Assembly (NCBI RefSeq): GCF_000419685.1
Contig: NZ_ATTM01000007.1
Coordinates: 81,345-145,344 of the forward strand
DNA from: Flavobacterium antarcticum DSM 19726
GTDB lineage: Bacteria > Bacteroidota > Bacteroidia > Flavobacteriales > Flavobacteriaceae
Direction: 5' to 3'
Length of the DNA: 64,000 nucleotides
Every line of letters begins with the position of its first letter. The first letter of the stretch is position 1. The notes under the pieces were generated by a model. The model did no database searches and was not told where the DNA came from. It saw only the letters and a program-made list of their open reading frames with translations. Positions 7,711-17,678 of the stretch are shown in pieces. Made by a program: the position numbers and the translations under genes.

Positions 7711-9903
7711 TTAAAGTTTTAAAATTTTAAAGTTTTTCTCAAAATCATTAAACTTTACTTTGAAGAAATAGGTTCCAGAAGCAAATGCAGACATGTCCAC
7801 ACTTGATTCCAGCGTATCTACTTTTTGCGCAAAGAGTTTTCTGCCTTGAATATTAAACACTTCAATTTCTGTAATATTGGTATTTGCTTTCAACATAACA
7901 CTACTGCTGGTTGGGTTCGGGTAATAACTAAAATCAAGGTAATCTTCTGTTTGAATCCCTAAACTTTGCTGACAACTTATTGTCGCTTTCCAACCCGCTG
8001 CTGTTACACCTTGATCCGAAATGAATTTAAACGTAAGTGATCCATCAGTCGCGGTAGAAGTTACTGTTCCAGGCGAACTTGTTCCTGTAAATCCAACTCC
8101 ACCATTCAATTCGGGGAAAGAATCATCAGCTCCATTGTAAATGTATAAATAATCATAACCCGCCTCCAATGAAAACTGCGTAAAAGTTACCACCAATTTT
8201 TGATCAGGCACATTTGGCGTAATTGTTCTTGTAAACGATTCCCGATTCGCATAATTACCAACCGCTCCTCCTGTATCGTAAAAATTTAAACCTCCACAAT
8301 AATTTCCAGAAGTGACAAAGATAAATTCTCTAATTTTTGGAGTTGTAGTGGTGCAAATAGGTCTAATCCGAACTTTGTAATAGGTATTAGGCAACAGTCC
8401 TGAAGCTTGATATGTAGTTTGTGTAACGGTGTTCCAAATTGGCAATGCTGAATAAGGCCTAACCGAAATTTCCCACGAATCAGCATTGTCAAAATCTTCC
8501 CAAGAAAGCGTTGCTGCTGTATCCGAAATGGCGTTCGCTTCAATATCAGTCACGGTATTGTTACAATTGGTACAATCAGTACTCAAACAAGTTTTAGAAT
8601 TTACAGTGTTTGCAATTAAATTGGCAGGTTGCACTCCAAAACCATTGGCAAAACTGATACCTACTCCTTGAATCAAATGGCAATAACTCATAATCGTTCC
8701 CTTAACCGAAGTAGAAGGAATTGGTCCTATGGTGGTACAACCTGATTCTGGGTATCCTGCTTCCGCACCGCATCCATCAATAGGTGAATTATTGCCATTC
8801 CAGGCACAAGCATGTGTATGTGGTGAACCCATTAAATGTCCCAACTCATGCGTCATCACCTCAGTTGTCCAAGAATACGTCGGAACTGTAACTATCGAAA
8901 TGCCATCCACATCAGAATAACCGTAATTGTAATTAGAACAAAGTCCGTTTAAGTAAGCAACACCGCCTAAACCTCCTGGATCAATTCCGATTAGCATACC
9001 AACATCGCTGCTAATAAATGGTCTGTTATTTGCAAAAGACTGCAAATAATCAAGAGAACTCGTTCCAACTCCTTCATAAACATCAGGGTTCGTCCAAATA
9101 TAAACTGAATTTAACGATGTTGTAATTCCATCATTAGCATATAAAGTCTGTACATTATTAAAGATGGAAGTTGCCCAATTAGCAGTAGTTGCAGTACTAC
9201 TGCTGTTACTTACAAAAAGATTATAATCAATTTCAAAGTAAAAGGTCACACATTTTACCGAAGTTGCGTCTCTATTTAATGTAGAAGTTGGTATTGGCGT
9301 ATTGTCTTCTTTTAAATGGCATTGAAAATTATTTTGTTTTAAGAAATTAGCATCTGAATATACAATGTAATCGCTTTGGTTATTTGGTTTGTCAATTTTA
9401 CCCACAACTACATTCCCCAATTCTTGGGAAGAAAATATTCCGTTGAATTCTCCGTTAAAAAAATTAAAAGCTGCAATTGAGGTCGGATTTCCTTTGATGA
9501 TTCCGCGGTAATAAATACCCTTTTGAAAGGAAATATTAGTTGCTCTATCGGTATGGATTGAAAATCCATTGGAAAAAGGATTGACACGGTAAAGCAAAAT
9601 TTTAAAATGCTGATTTTGGTACGGAATATCTAATTCTACAAAATCCGAAGGATTAGTGGTAATCTGACTCAAAGTGTTGAGATTGACTCTAGCCACTGTA
9701 GCATCCGTTACCGCTTGATCAATATCTCTTTTAGAAATAGAACTATCAGTCGTTAAAAGGTTTATCGCCGTGAATGCCGTGTGTTCCTGTTGCAGTTTTT
9801 GTACTTCTTGACCAATCTTATTTTGTGCAATTCCGTTCCCGAAACAAAATAAAGCGGTCATTATAAAAAGACTAATTTTAATGAATTTGTTAATATGTTG
9901 CAT
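7711..9903 (-). CDS. T9SS-secreted zinc metalloprotease with FnIII and CUB domains
   Basis: 730-residue secreted reprolysin-like (metzincin) protease. A signal peptide covers residues 1-26 (ending GNGIAQ), followed by a propeptide-like region to about 200. The catalytic domain contains HELGHLMGSPHTH near residue 352, a HExxHxxxxxH zinc motif, with MSYCHL as the Met-turn downstream. A fibronectin-III-like domain follows (about 450-540), then a CUB-like domain (about 540-650: YDTGGAVGNYANRE ... YDYLYIYNGAD). The last ~75 residues, starting YYPNPTSSSVMLK and ending GTYFFKVKFNDFEKNFKILKL, are a type A T9SS sorting domain. Expected at the cell surface or in the medium. Single-gene unit with its own terminator. 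Confidence 0.93.
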   Translation of the reverse strand: MQHINKFIKISLFIMTALFCFGNGIAQNKIGQEVQKLQQEHTAFTAINLLTTDSSISKRDIDQAVTDATVARVNLNTLSQITTNPSDFVELDIPYQNQHFKILLYRVNPFSNGFSIHTDRATNISFQKGIYYRGIIKGNPTSIAAFNFFNGEFNGIFSSQELGNVVVGKIDKPNNQSDYIVYSDANFLKQNNFQCHLKEDNTPIPTSTLNRDATSVKCVTFYFEIDYNLFVSNSSSTATTANWATSIFNNVQTLYANDGITTSLNSVYIWTNPDVYEGVGTSSLDYLQSFANNRPFISSDVGMLIGIDPGGLGGVAYLNGLCSNYNYGYSDVDGISIVTVPTYSWTTEVMTHELGHLMGSPHTHACAWNGNNSPIDGCGAEAGYPESGCTTIGPIPSTSVKGTIMSYCHLIQGVGISFANGFGVQPANLIANTVNSKTCLSTDCTNCNNTVTDIEANAISDTAATLSWEDFDNADSWEISVRPYSALPIWNTVTQTTYQASGLLPNTYYKVRIRPICTTTTPKIREFIFVTSGNYCGGLNFYDTGGAVGNYANRESFTRTITPNVPDQKLVVTFTQFSLEAGYDYLYIYNGADDSFPELNGGVGFTGTSSPGTVTSTATDGSLTFKFISDQGVTAAGWKATISCQQSLGIQTEDYLDFSYYPNPTSSSVMLKANTNITEIEVFNIQGRKLFAQKVDTLESSVDMSAFASGTYFFKVKFNDFEKNFKILKL

Positions 9904-10087
9904 CTTACTTACTAAATTTGATTACAAATTAAGTGAAATCTAACGGGAATTAATAATTTTTAAACTTCATCAATTCATAAAATTTCAAACAAAACATATT
10001 ATCAACCTAAAATTGGCTCATTTTTCAGCTAGTGCAACTAAATCAAAACAGCTGGTTTAGTCTTAGAATACTAAATTACATTAAAAA

Positions 10088-10115
10088 AAAGCCGCACTTC
10101 TAAAAATGCAGCTTT
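10088..10115 (-). terminator. Terminator of the CDGSH gene
   Basis: Imperfect hairpin AAGCCGCA ... TGCAGCTT with one mismatch and a ~10-nt loop, preceded by an A-run that becomes the T-tract on the minus strand. It lies 23 bp past the CDGSH stop codon. Confidence 0.65.
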
Positions 10116-10137
10116 CTGTATAAAATTTGAAATTTTA

Positions 10138-10365
10138 TTATTTTGCTTTCATTGGTGGCAAATCAAATGCTTTTGCATCGTGCTCAAAACCATTTCGGTG
10201 CGAACCGTCGCAGAATGGTTTATTCGCCGATAATCCACAACGACAAAGGCCTAAAGAAGTTCTTCCTTGCACGTTGTACGGCATTCCTTCTGCATCTACA
10301 ATTTCGAAATCGCCTTCAATTTTAATAAAACCGTTTTTACTAATTATTAATTTTGTCTTACTCAT
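10138..10365 (-). CDS. CDGSH iron-sulfur domain protein
   Basis: 75-residue protein with one CDGSH motif. CRCGLSANKPFCDGSH gives the three Cys and one His that bind a 2Fe-2S cluster (C-x-C-x2-(S/T)-x3-P-x-C-D-G-x2-H). The family is a redox-labile Fe-S carrier; a specific partner cannot be deduced here. No signal peptide or membrane segment. Preceded by an A/T-rich gap and followed by its own terminator. Confidence 0.92.
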   Translation of the reverse strand: MSKTKLIISKNGFIKIEGDFEIVDAEGMPYNVQGRTSLGLCRCGLSANKPFCDGSHRNGFEHDAKAFDLPPMKAK

Positions 10366-10450
10366 AGTAGTTTTTTTTTGAACTCAAAGATTGCAAAATA
10401 TATCTGAAATTCTAAATTGTAGCACTAGTTTAAATCAATTCTAATTTAAT

Positions 10451-10819
10451 TCACAATTCTCGCGAAAAAGTTATTTTTTTATTCTTTTGAATAAGAAAGA
10501 AAGTGATTGCACTTCCAAAATATAGCATTACATCAATCCAATCAGCGGTATAGCGTGAGTTTACTTTTGGTAAATAATATTCAAAATAAACTGAATAATA
10601 CGTCGCTAATAAAAGCACAAAAGGAAGTGGGAATTTAAAATATTTGTCTTTATTCAAACCACGAATCAAGAATGTCAGTGCTCCAAGTACAAGCGGCAAA
10701 CAAAGCAAATCGTTAGCGTGATTATTTACAAATTTTGGCAACGGTAAATTCAGTCTTTGCATACTGTAAATAGACAAAGCGATTAACGCCATACCCATGT
10801 AAATTACTCTTTTAATCAT
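10451..10819 (-). CDS. Small polytopic membrane protein
   Basis: A 122-residue protein with about four hydrophobic segments (roughly residues 4-20, 37-52, 65-80 and 90-108), so an inner-membrane protein. I do not recognise a transport or enzyme motif. It is followed after a 39-bp gap (in genome order) by the zinc-ribbon membrane protein on the same strand, and the two may be co-expressed. Confidence 0.6.
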   Translation of the reverse strand: MIKRVIYMGMALIALSIYSMQRLNLPLPKFVNNHANDLLCLPLVLGALTFLIRGLNKDKYFKFPLPFVLLLATYYSVYFEYYLPKVNSRYTADWIDVMLYFGSAITFFLIQKNKKITFSREL

Positions 10820-10858
10820 TTAAAATTAAAGTTTGACATGCACTTTGGGAAATTAAAT

Positions 10859-11173
10859 CTAACCTGCAACAGTCGATATTACGGCTGCGATAAGTCCGCC
10901 GATTACGATAGCAAAGAAAAACCAGATGTAGTAAAATAGTTTAAAAATCAAGCGAATTATGATGTTGGAATGTTTGGAACCTTTTCGTAAAAATGCTTCA
11001 ATTGTACTTGGCTTTTCCGTCAATCGTTCTAGTTCTAATTTCTCTTCAGCGCGTTTTTCTCTTTCTAGTTTTCGCTTAAGAACTATGTTTAAAATTGCAC
11101 CACAATTACTGCAATAATCAAGATTCAGATTAACAGTATTGCATTTTAAACATTTTATATACGTCTTACTCAT
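10859..11173 (-). CDS. Zinc-ribbon protein with C-terminal membrane segments
   Basis: 104 residues. The N-terminal zinc ribbon CLKCNTVNLNLDYCSNCG (two CxxC knuckles) is followed by a basic/acidic helix (about residues 30-60) and a hydrophobic C-terminal stretch (about 70-102), probably two membrane segments. Proteins of this architecture are common in Flavobacteriia, but their role is unknown to me. Confidence 0.7.
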   Translation of the reverse strand: MSKTYIKCLKCNTVNLNLDYCSNCGAILNIVLKRKLEREKRAEEKLELERLTEKPSTIEAFLRKGSKHSNIIIRLIFKLFYYIWFFFAIVIGGLIAAVISTVAG

Positions 11174-11251
11174 GTGAACTTATTTTCGATTTACAACCAA
11201 ATTCCTTTACGAATCTGATGATGAAATCAATATGGTGAAATGCGTAAAAAA

Positions 11252-11422
11252 CTAAACAGCATTTGAATCGTCCTTGTTTTTTTGCTGGTTCATTTTTGTA
11301 ACCAAAGCTTTTAATCGAGCTGCTTTTTCTTTCTTTTCTTGCGAAATCTTAGCATTCTTCCGATTGAGTAATTTGGTATGTAACGCTTTGTTCTTTGTGT
11401 TTTTTTCTGGACCTTTTGCCAT
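11252..11422 (-). CDS. Small basic hypothetical protein (56 aa)
   Basis: ATG complement at 11420-11422, stop at 11252-11254. It encodes a Lys-rich soluble peptide starting MAKGPEKNTKNKALHTKLLNRKN and ending KNKDDSNAV. It is 56 residues with about 30 percent Lys/Arg, with AAT-rich sequence upstream. The composition suggests nucleic-acid association, but there is no motif. It is real-looking because the frame is open with Flavobacterium-like codon use and lies in an otherwise empty interval on the same strand as its neighbours. Confidence 0.6.
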   Translation of the reverse strand: MAKGPEKNTKNKALHTKLLNRKNAKISQEKKEKAARLKALVTKMNQQKNKDDSNAV

Positions 11423-11495
11423 AATTTATGTTGTATTAAACAAATATAGTTAAAGAGAACTGAAATAATATTTTAAATTAGCCATTCAATTAAAA

Positions 11496-12128
11496 ATGAA
11501 AAAAATGAAAAAAAATTTACTTCTAATTCTTCTTTGTATCATTCCAAGTATTAGCGTCGCACAAACTTTTTCTTACGGAATTATGTTAGGAATAAATACT
11601 TCTGCAAGCGCTAGTAAAGATGGAGGGTCATTTCTAAATGACCGTAGTTCAACGTTTACTAATAGTGGAAATTACGCTAAACCTAGCTTTGGTGCTTATG
11701 CGGAATATAACTTTACCGAAAAATGGGGCGTAAAGACTGAAATCCTGTTCCACAATACTGTACTTCAGCCTACCGAAACAAGTGTTGGTCAACTGAAAAT
11801 TAATATGATGGAATTAAGCCCTAATGTTAAGTTTGATTTTGGCAATGAATATAGAAAAGGCGCTTATCTAATTTTTGGTCCTAAAATAACTTTACTTAAT
11901 AGTATTTCTTATGAAGGAAATGATATTGAAGACAATTTCAACAAAACACTAATAGGAATTCAGACTGGAATTGGCGGAAGAATGTTTCAATATGTTGACC
12001 TTCAATTCAAACTTAATTATGATTTCACACCTTTTTATGAAAATCCGATTACCAATAATAATGACTTTTTTCTTGGTGCCAATTTACATGCAGGAATAGA
12101 TGTAGAACGATTATTAAATAAAAAATAA
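11496..12128 (+). CDS. Outer-membrane beta-barrel (PorT-like) protein
   Basis: 210-residue exported protein. A signal peptide of about 22 residues ends SISVAQ. The rest has alternating hydrophobic strands (FSYGIMLGINTSAS, FGAYAEYNFTEKWGVKTEILF, FGPKITLLNS, LQFKLNYDFTPF), the pattern of small porin/PorT-like barrels of Bacteroidota. The start could also be the second ATG at 11505. Function unknown; it is monocistronic and followed by a 33-bp palindrome. Confidence 0.75.
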   Translation: MKKMKKNLLLILLCIIPSISVAQTFSYGIMLGINTSASASKDGGSFLNDRSSTFTNSGNYAKPSFGAYAEYNFTEKWGVKTEILFHNTVLQPTETSVGQLKINMMELSPNVKFDFGNEYRKGAYLIFGPKITLLNSISYEGNDIEDNFNKTLIGIQTGIGGRMFQYVDLQFKLNYDFTPFYENPITNNNDFFLGANLHAGIDVERLLNKK

Positions 12129-12154
12129 TTACAATTACAATCCTAAAACTTATG

Positions 12155-12187
12155 AACTCTGACGGAGTTTGAAACTCCGTCAGAGTT
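12155..12187. terminator. 33-bp near-perfect palindrome downstream of the barrel gene
   Basis: Left arm 12155-12170 (AACTCTGACGGAGTTT) pairs perfectly with 12172-12187 around a single G. It has no long T-run, so it may be a terminator or a palindromic repeat. It begins 27 bp after the stop codon of the outer-membrane protein. Confidence 0.5.
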
Positions 12188-12262
12188 GTAATTCCATTCA
12201 TTTTTAAAAGCCAAAAAATTAAAAGAAGCCGAAAGATTTTAAAATATCCCGAAGCTTCAGGA

Positions 12263-12321
12263 CGGATTAGAGCGAAAATCCTCCTGATTATTCATCAGGA
12301 GATGTGGAAGGAAGGCGGGAA
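12263..12321. repeat. Possible relative of the 52.9-kb structured intergenic element
   Basis: Contains GGATTAGAGCG followed by the hairpin TCCTGAT-TATTC-ATCAGGA (12282-12300) in a purine-rich context. The hairpin and the GGATT(A)GAGC lead-in recur at about 52914-53009, which suggests a shared dispersed element. The rest of the 308-bp gap up to metG shows no gene. Confidence 0.4.
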
Positions 12322-12405
12322 AACGGATTAAAAAACGCCGAAAGACGTGCTCCAAAACCTTCACAATAAATATCTAACAATGTAGGTACTTCAACGGCAA
12401 AAGCG

Positions 12406-12413
12406 TATTTTTG
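12406..12413 (+). promoter_or_regulatory. -7 box of metG
   Basis: TATTTTTG matches TAnnTTTG exactly and lies 23 nt before the metG ATG. No clear TTG -33 partner is visible. Confidence 0.55.
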
Positions 12414-12436
12414 CATTCTTTAAAAAACCGTTTTCG

Positions 12437-14497
12437 ATGCTACAAAATCCTAAAAGATATACCATTACGGCAGCTTTGCCTTATACGAACGGACCGATTC
12501 ACATTGGTCATTTAGCCGGCGTTTACGTTCCTGCCGACATTTATTCGCGCTATTTGCGTTTGCAACAAAAAGACGTTGCTTTTATTTGCGGAAGCGATGA
12601 ACACGGTGTTGCGATTTCGATGAAAGCTAAAAAAGAAGGAATTACGCCACAGGAAGTGATTGATAAATACGATGCAATTATCCGAAAATCATTCGTTGAT
12701 TTTGGAATTTCGTTTGATAATTATTCTCGAACTTCTGCAAAAATTCACCACGATACGGCTCAAGAATTTTTTAGAAAATTGTACGATAACGGCGATTTTA
12801 TTGAAGAAGTTACCGAACAATTGTACGATGCAAAAGCCGACCAGTTTTTGGCTGACCGATTTGTTACGGGAACTTGTCCGAAATGTGGCAACGAAGAAGC
12901 GTATGGCGACCAATGCGAAAAATGTGGCTCGACATTAAATGCTACGGATTTAATTAATCCAAAATCGACTATAACTGGTGAAAAACCTATTATGAAGGAA
13001 ACGAAACACTGGTTTTTACCTTTGAATCGTTACCAGGATTTCTTGACAAAATGGATTTTAGAAGGACATAAAAGCGACTGGAAACCTAATGTTTATGGAC
13101 AAGTAAAATCATGGATTGACGGCGGCTTAGAACCTCGTGCGGTAACTCGCGATTTAGATTGGGGAATTGATGTTCCTGTTGACGGGGCCGAAGGAAAGAA
13201 ATTATACGTTTGGTTCGACGCACCAATTGGCTACATTTCTTCGACAAAAGAATGGGCTTTGAGAGAAGGAATTGATTGGGAACCGTACTGGAAATCCGAC
13301 GATACGAAGTTGGTTCATTTCATCGGAAAAGACAATATTGTGTTTCACTGTATTATTTTCCCAGCAATGTTGAAAGCAGAAGGAACTTACATTTTACCAG
13401 ACAATGTTCCGGCGAATGAGTTTTTGAATTTGGAAGGAAATAAACTTTCGACCTCTAAAAACTGGGCAGTTTGGTTACACGAATATTTGGAAGATTTTCC
13501 AGACAAGCAAGATGTTTTGCGTTATTCATTGACTTCAAATGCACCAGAAACAAAAGATAACGACTTTACTTGGAAAGATTTTCAAGCAAGAAATAATAAT
13601 GAATTAGTTGCGATTTTTGGAAATTTCATCAATCGCGTGACCGTTTTGACACATAAATATTACGAAGGTTATGTGCCAACTCCGAATGAATTTTCAGAAG
13701 TAGACCAAGCGACTTTAACTGAATTGAAAGCTTATCCAGCAGTTATTGCCAGTTCAATCGAACGTTACCGTTTTAGAGAAGCTTTGGGCGAAATGATGAA
13801 TGCAGCTCGTTTAGGAAATAAATACTTGGCTGACGAAGAGCCGTGGAAAATGGTGAAAACCGATCCAGAACGTGTAAAAACGCAAATGTATGTTGCCTTG
13901 CAAATTGCAGCAGCATTAAGTGTTTTATCAGAACCGTTCTTGCCGTTTACTTCTTTCAAGTTGAAAAAGATGCTGAATAATACAGGCAAATTAGCTTGGA
14001 ATAACGTGGCTGAATGGGATAATTTAATTCCTGACGGACATCAAATCAACGAGGCAGAACTGCTTTTTGCAAAAATAGAAGACGAAGAAATTCAAAAACA
14101 AATAGATAAATTGGAAGCTACAAAAACAGCCAACATTGCCGAAAATAAAAAAGCGGAACCACAAAAAGAGTTGATTCAGTTTGACGATTTTGCAAAAATG
14201 GATTTGCGTGTAGGAACGATTATTGAAGCAGAGAAGATGCCGAAAGCTAATAAACTTTTGGTTTTGAAAGTGGACACAGGAATTGACGTTCGCACCATCG
14301 TTTCTGGAATTGCCGAAAGTTTCAAACCCGAAGATATCATCGGAAAAAGAGTAATTGTTTTAGTGAATCTTGCTCCACGTGCTTTGCGAGGCGTTGAAAG
14401 TCAAGGAATGATTTTGATGACGAACAACGCAGAAGGTAAATTGGTTTTTGTAAATCCAGATACAGAAGGTGTTGGAAATGGGGAAACCATTAATTAA
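12437..14497 (+). CDS. metG: Methionyl-tRNA synthetase
   Basis: Class I aminoacyl-tRNA synthetase charging tRNA-Met. 686 residues, normal for the long form. The HIGH-type motif is [10 protein letters not shown] (about residue 20). The zinc knuckle [18 protein letters not shown] is at about 147-164. The KMSKS loop appears as KLSTSKNW (about 338). The anticodon-binding helical domain follows. The C-terminal ~110 residues ([18 protein letters not shown] ... MILMTNN) are the Trbp111/EMAP-II-like tRNA-binding domain that dimerises the enzyme. Confidence 0.98.
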   Translation: MLQNPKRYTITAALPYTNGPIHIGHLAGVYVPADIYSRYLRLQQKDVAFICGSDEHGVAISMKAKKEGITPQEVIDKYDAIIRKSFVDFGISFDNYSRTSAKIHHDTAQEFFRKLYDNGDFIEEVTEQLYDAKADQFLADRFVTGTCPKCGNEEAYGDQCEKCGSTLNATDLINPKSTITGEKPIMKETKHWFLPLNRYQDFLTKWILEGHKSDWKPNVYGQVKSWIDGGLEPRAVTRDLDWGIDVPVDGAEGKKLYVWFDAPIGYISSTKEWALREGIDWEPYWKSDDTKLVHFIGKDNIVFHCIIFPAMLKAEGTYILPDNVPANEFLNLEGNKLSTSKNWAVWLHEYLEDFPDKQDVLRYSLTSNAPETKDNDFTWKDFQARNNNELVAIFGNFINRVTVLTHKYYEGYVPTPNEFSEVDQATLTELKAYPAVIASSIERYRFREALGEMMNAARLGNKYLADEEPWKMVKTDPERVKTQMYVALQIAAALSVLSEPFLPFTSFKLKKMLNNTGKLAWNNVAEWDNLIPDGHQINEAELLFAKIEDEEIQKQIDKLEATKTANIAENKKAEPQKELIQFDDFAKMDLRVGTIIEAEKMPKANKLLVLKVDTGIDVRTIVSGIAESFKPEDIIGKRVIVLVNLAPRALRGVESQGMILMTNNAEGKLVFVNPDTEGVGNGETIN

Positions 14498-14510
14498 AAA
14501 AATAAAATAT

Positions 14511-14573
14511 TTGCCACAGATTACTGGATTAAAAAGATTTAAAATCTGTCATAATCATTTTAATCTGTGGCAA
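14511..14573. repeat. Inverted repeat of the CACAGATT family after metG
   Basis: TTGCCACAGATTA (14511-14523) and TAATCTGTGGCAA (14561-14573) are perfect 13-bp inverted repeats with a 37-nt spacer. It can fold as a hairpin between metG and the EamA gene, and it shares the CACAGATT unit with the repeats at 35.8-36.1 kb. Confidence 0.6.
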
Positions 14574-14617
14574 AATTCAATCAATAACTTTCGCAGGTTT
14601 GATATATTAAAAGCAGC

Positions 14618-15511
14618 ATGCAAAACGCAAGACCAAGGTTAGCCTTAGCGATTGGAATATTATGTATTTCTATTTTTCCAATTTTAGTAAAATTGGAATT
14701 GACGCCTGGACTTATCTCTGCTTTTTATCGAATGGCTTTTGCATTTGCAATTTTAGTTCCATTTGCGATTTTCTCTAGAAAATTTAAAATTCCTCCGACA
14801 AAATATCTACTATTGGCTTTGTTGTGCGGCGTTTTGTTTGGTTCAGATGTAGCAGTTTGGAACATCGCCATTCAAGAATCAAGTGCGACACAAGCCACAC
14901 TATTAACCAACTTATCGCCGGTTTGGGTTGGCATTGGCTCTTTTCTTTTTTTAAATCCAAAACCTAAAACCAATTTCTGGATTGGAACATTAGTAGCTGT
15001 TTTTGGAATGGTTACATTTGTGGGATTTCACTTTATTGCTGCGTTAGACTTTGACCGCGCTTTTGTTTTCGCCATTTTATCCGGCGTTCTCTATGCGGGA
15101 TATATGTTGACAAGCAAGAATATTTTAGAAAAAGTAGACGTTTTTTCATTCATGTTGCTGAGCTTATTTGCGTCTTCTGTTTATCTCGGAATTATTTGCT
15201 TTTGGGCAGGCGAACCGTTCACAGGATTCAGTTCAGAAGGTTGGGGAGTTTTGGTTATTCAAGCAGTAGTTTGTCAATTAGCCGCTTGGTTCCTGATAAG
15301 TTTTGCAACTAAACACATGAGAGCGACACGCGTTTCCTTAAGTTTATTAGGTCAAGCAGTTTTAACTTCTATTATTGCGTTTATATTCTTAGACGAATTG
15401 ATGACGTTGCAAATGGTAATTGGAGGAATTATATTACTATTCGGAATTCGAATCACATTTATTGACAAGAGCTTATTGCTCAATAAAATTTTTAAATCAC
15501 AACATAATTAG
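14618..15511 (+). CDS. EamA/DMT-family transporter
   Basis: 297-residue inner-membrane protein with about ten transmembrane helices in two EamA repeats (about 10-135 and 150-285). The SATQATLLTNLSPVWVGIGS and TRVSLSLLGQAVLTSIIAFIFLDE segments are characteristic of each repeat. Family members export amino acids, purines or other small metabolites; the substrate cannot be read from sequence. It is followed 11 bp later by a HAD phosphatase on the same strand, a likely two-gene unit. Confidence 0.9.
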   Translation: MQNARPRLALAIGILCISIFPILVKLELTPGLISAFYRMAFAFAILVPFAIFSRKFKIPPTKYLLLALLCGVLFGSDVAVWNIAIQESSATQATLLTNLSPVWVGIGSFLFLNPKPKTNFWIGTLVAVFGMVTFVGFHFIAALDFDRAFVFAILSGVLYAGYMLTSKNILEKVDVFSFMLLSLFASSVYLGIICFWAGEPFTGFSSEGWGVLVIQAVVCQLAAWFLISFATKHMRATRVSLSLLGQAVLTSIIAFIFLDELMTLQMVIGGIILLFGIRITFIDKSLLLNKIFKSQHN

Positions 15512-15522
15512 TACCATACAAA

Positions 15523-16206
15523 ATGACTAAGAAAATAATTGCATTTGATGCAGACGACACACTTTGGCACAATGAACCTTATTTTGACGAAGCACAAGAA
15601 CGTTTTTGTGCGCTATTTCAAGATTTCGCTTCAAGCCAAGAAATTTTAGGAATGATTTTAAATCATCAAGTGAAAAACTTACCACTTTATGGTTTTGGAA
15701 TCAAAGCTTTCACGCTGTCAATGATTGAAACAGCTTTGAAGATTACGCAAAATAATATTACCGGAACTGGTATCGAAAAAATCATCGCTATCGGAAAAGA
15801 CTTATTAGAAAAACCTGTCGAATTGTTGCCAAACGTAGAGGAAGTTTTGCAAGAATTACACGGAAAATATAAATTAGTAGTTGCCACGAAAGGTGATTTA
15901 AAAGACCAACACAGAAAGTTGCACGATTCAAAAATAGGTGGATATTTCCATCATATTGAAGTGCTGAGCGACAAGACGGAGTTGGATTATACAAAAATGC
16001 TAAACCGTTTGGAATGTGAGCCTGAAAATCTTGTAATGATTGGAAACTCATTAAAATCAGATGTTTTGCCTATTTTAAATCTTGGTGGTGTTGGAATTCA
16101 CATCCCCTATCACACGACTTGGGAATACGAAAAAATCGATTTTGAAATTGAACACGAAAACTTTATAGCTTTGACCAATATCAAGGAAGTAATTGGAATT
16201 TTGTAA
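15523..16206 (+). CDS. HAD-superfamily phosphatase
   Basis: 227-residue cytoplasmic hydrolase. Motif I is AFDADDTLWHNE, with the nucleophile and acid/base Asp at about residues 9 and 11. Motif II is VVATKGD (Thr), then a Lys of motif III, and motif IV is VMIGNSLKSDVLP. The alpha-helical cap between motifs I and II puts it in HAD subfamily IA (phosphoglycolate phosphatase/YjjG-like). Substrate undetermined. Confidence 0.9.
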   Translation: MTKKIIAFDADDTLWHNEPYFDEAQERFCALFQDFASSQEILGMILNHQVKNLPLYGFGIKAFTLSMIETALKITQNNITGTGIEKIIAIGKDLLEKPVELLPNVEEVLQELHGKYKLVVATKGDLKDQHRKLHDSKIGGYFHHIEVLSDKTELDYTKMLNRLECEPENLVMIGNSLKSDVLPILNLGGVGIHIPYHTTWEYEKIDFEIEHENFIALTNIKEVIGIL

Positions 16207-16269
16207 CCCATTATTTTGTTGCATTTTAGGTATCATTTTTGAGCGATTCAGTATTATAAAAATTTAGCT

Positions 16270-17667
16270 ATGAAAAAATTTCTATTTTTAATGCTTATTA
16301 TTTCTGTTGTCGGAAACACATTCGCACAGACAATATTGAATCGCTTTCCCATTGAACTTAAAAAATCAAGTAGTTATTATCAGATTTTGAATGGCGAAAA
16401 TCAGCAGAATGACTATTTTGCTTTTATCGCTGAAAAGCAAAAAATCACGGTTATAAAATACAATTCAGCGTTATTTTTTAGCGATAGTCTTTCTGTTCCA
16501 AGAACGGACAAAGACTTGGATTTCATGGCAGGAGTGACTTTTTCTGCAGATGGAAGTCCAAATTTATATTTATCCTCAAAAGATTACAAAACAATTAAAT
16601 CAATTCATTTTGATTTTAGAAGTCACACTGTTTCTGATTTGAATTATAAAAACGAATTCAAGAACGAACGAGTAGTCGATTTGTTTTCTGCCAATAATTC
16701 ACTGCAAATTATTTCGGCGTCTGATGATAATCAGCTGAAATTTACAGTTTTTTCAACAGAAGGAAAGAAAGAACAATTAGTATCGTTTACGCCAAATTCT
16801 ATTTCTGATGAAAAATCCCGAGAAACTTCGTTTACTTCTCTCATCTTCGAAAATGGAATAGTTGCAGTTGACTCAAAATTGTTTACTCCACTGTATGTTG
16901 GCGTTTCAAAAGTAAAGCGTTATTTGAGCGAAAAGAAAGTGGCTCTATCTTTCGACGATAAACTGCAAACTACGGTTTTTGAAATTAATTTAGATGATTT
17001 TTCTGTGGTGAAAAATCAATTTCCGTACGAGAAATTTGAAAGTGATTCTAAATCCAATTCGTTTTTAAATCAAGGTGTTTTGTACCAATTAACGGCAAAT
17101 TCAAAAGCACTTTCGTTAGCAGGATTTGATTTCGAAACTAAAGAGAAAATTGCTTCCTATCAAGCTGATTCAAAAAACGAGATTTATTTTAAAAATAGTC
17201 CGCTTTTGATTCAGTCTGACAATGGTAAATCGCGCGAACTGAAAAAGACTTCAAAGCTATTATCAAAAATTGACTTTGGAAATGTAGGTTTAAGCGTTTA
17301 TTCAACTCCAAATTACAACTTATTCACTATTGGTGGCATTCGCGAAGTTGCTTCTGGAGGTCAAGTTGCTTTAGGAATTGGCGTCGTACTTGGCGGAATA
17401 ATTGGTGGCGTAGTAGTTGATCCGAATATAATAATCGACAATAGAAATGCGCAATCCATCTTTTTTGAAAGTTATTTTGACAGCAATTTCAAGCATTCTA
17501 AAGCTCCATTTCGACCTTTGTATATTGATGCTTTGAGTGAATTTCTTAACAAAACGCAGCCTGCTGTTCAGAACATTTATCCTTTTAAAAACTATGTGAT
17601 ATTAAATTACTACGATAGCAATAAAACGGAATTTGTGATGCGGAAATTTGAAGATATTACTGAATAA
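16270..17667 (+). CDS. Secreted/envelope hypothetical protein with Gly-rich hydrophobic segment
   Basis: 465 residues. A clear Sec signal (MKKFLFLMLIISVVGNTFAQ) precedes a beta-rich region (about 30-350). A Gly-rich hydrophobic stretch, VALGIGVVLGGIIGGVVVDP, lies at about 375-395, followed by about 70 residues. No family recognised. The Gly-rich segment could be a membrane-associated or beta-hairpin insert. It ends 11 bp before the deacetylase-like gene start. Confidence 0.75.
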   Translation: MKKFLFLMLIISVVGNTFAQTILNRFPIELKKSSSYYQILNGENQQNDYFAFIAEKQKITVIKYNSALFFSDSLSVPRTDKDLDFMAGVTFSADGSPNLYLSSKDYKTIKSIHFDFRSHTVSDLNYKNEFKNERVVDLFSANNSLQIISASDDNQLKFTVFSTEGKKEQLVSFTPNSISDEKSRETSFTSLIFENGIVAVDSKLFTPLYVGVSKVKRYLSEKKVALSFDDKLQTTVFEINLDDFSVVKNQFPYEKFESDSKSNSFLNQGVLYQLTANSKALSLAGFDFETKEKIASYQADSKNEIYFKNSPLLIQSDNGKSRELKKTSKLLSKIDFGNVGLSVYSTPNYNLFTIGGIREVASGGQVALGIGVVLGGIIGGVVVDPNIIIDNRNAQSIFFESYFDSNFKHSKAPFRPLYIDALSEFLNKTQPAVQNIYPFKNYVILNYYDSNKTEFVMRKFEDITE

Positions 17668-17678
17668 ATCTTGACTTG

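Noticed and set aside
10127..10381. Plus-strand frames opposite the CDGSH gene
   Set aside because: The minus strand encodes a complete Fe-S motif with its own terminator.
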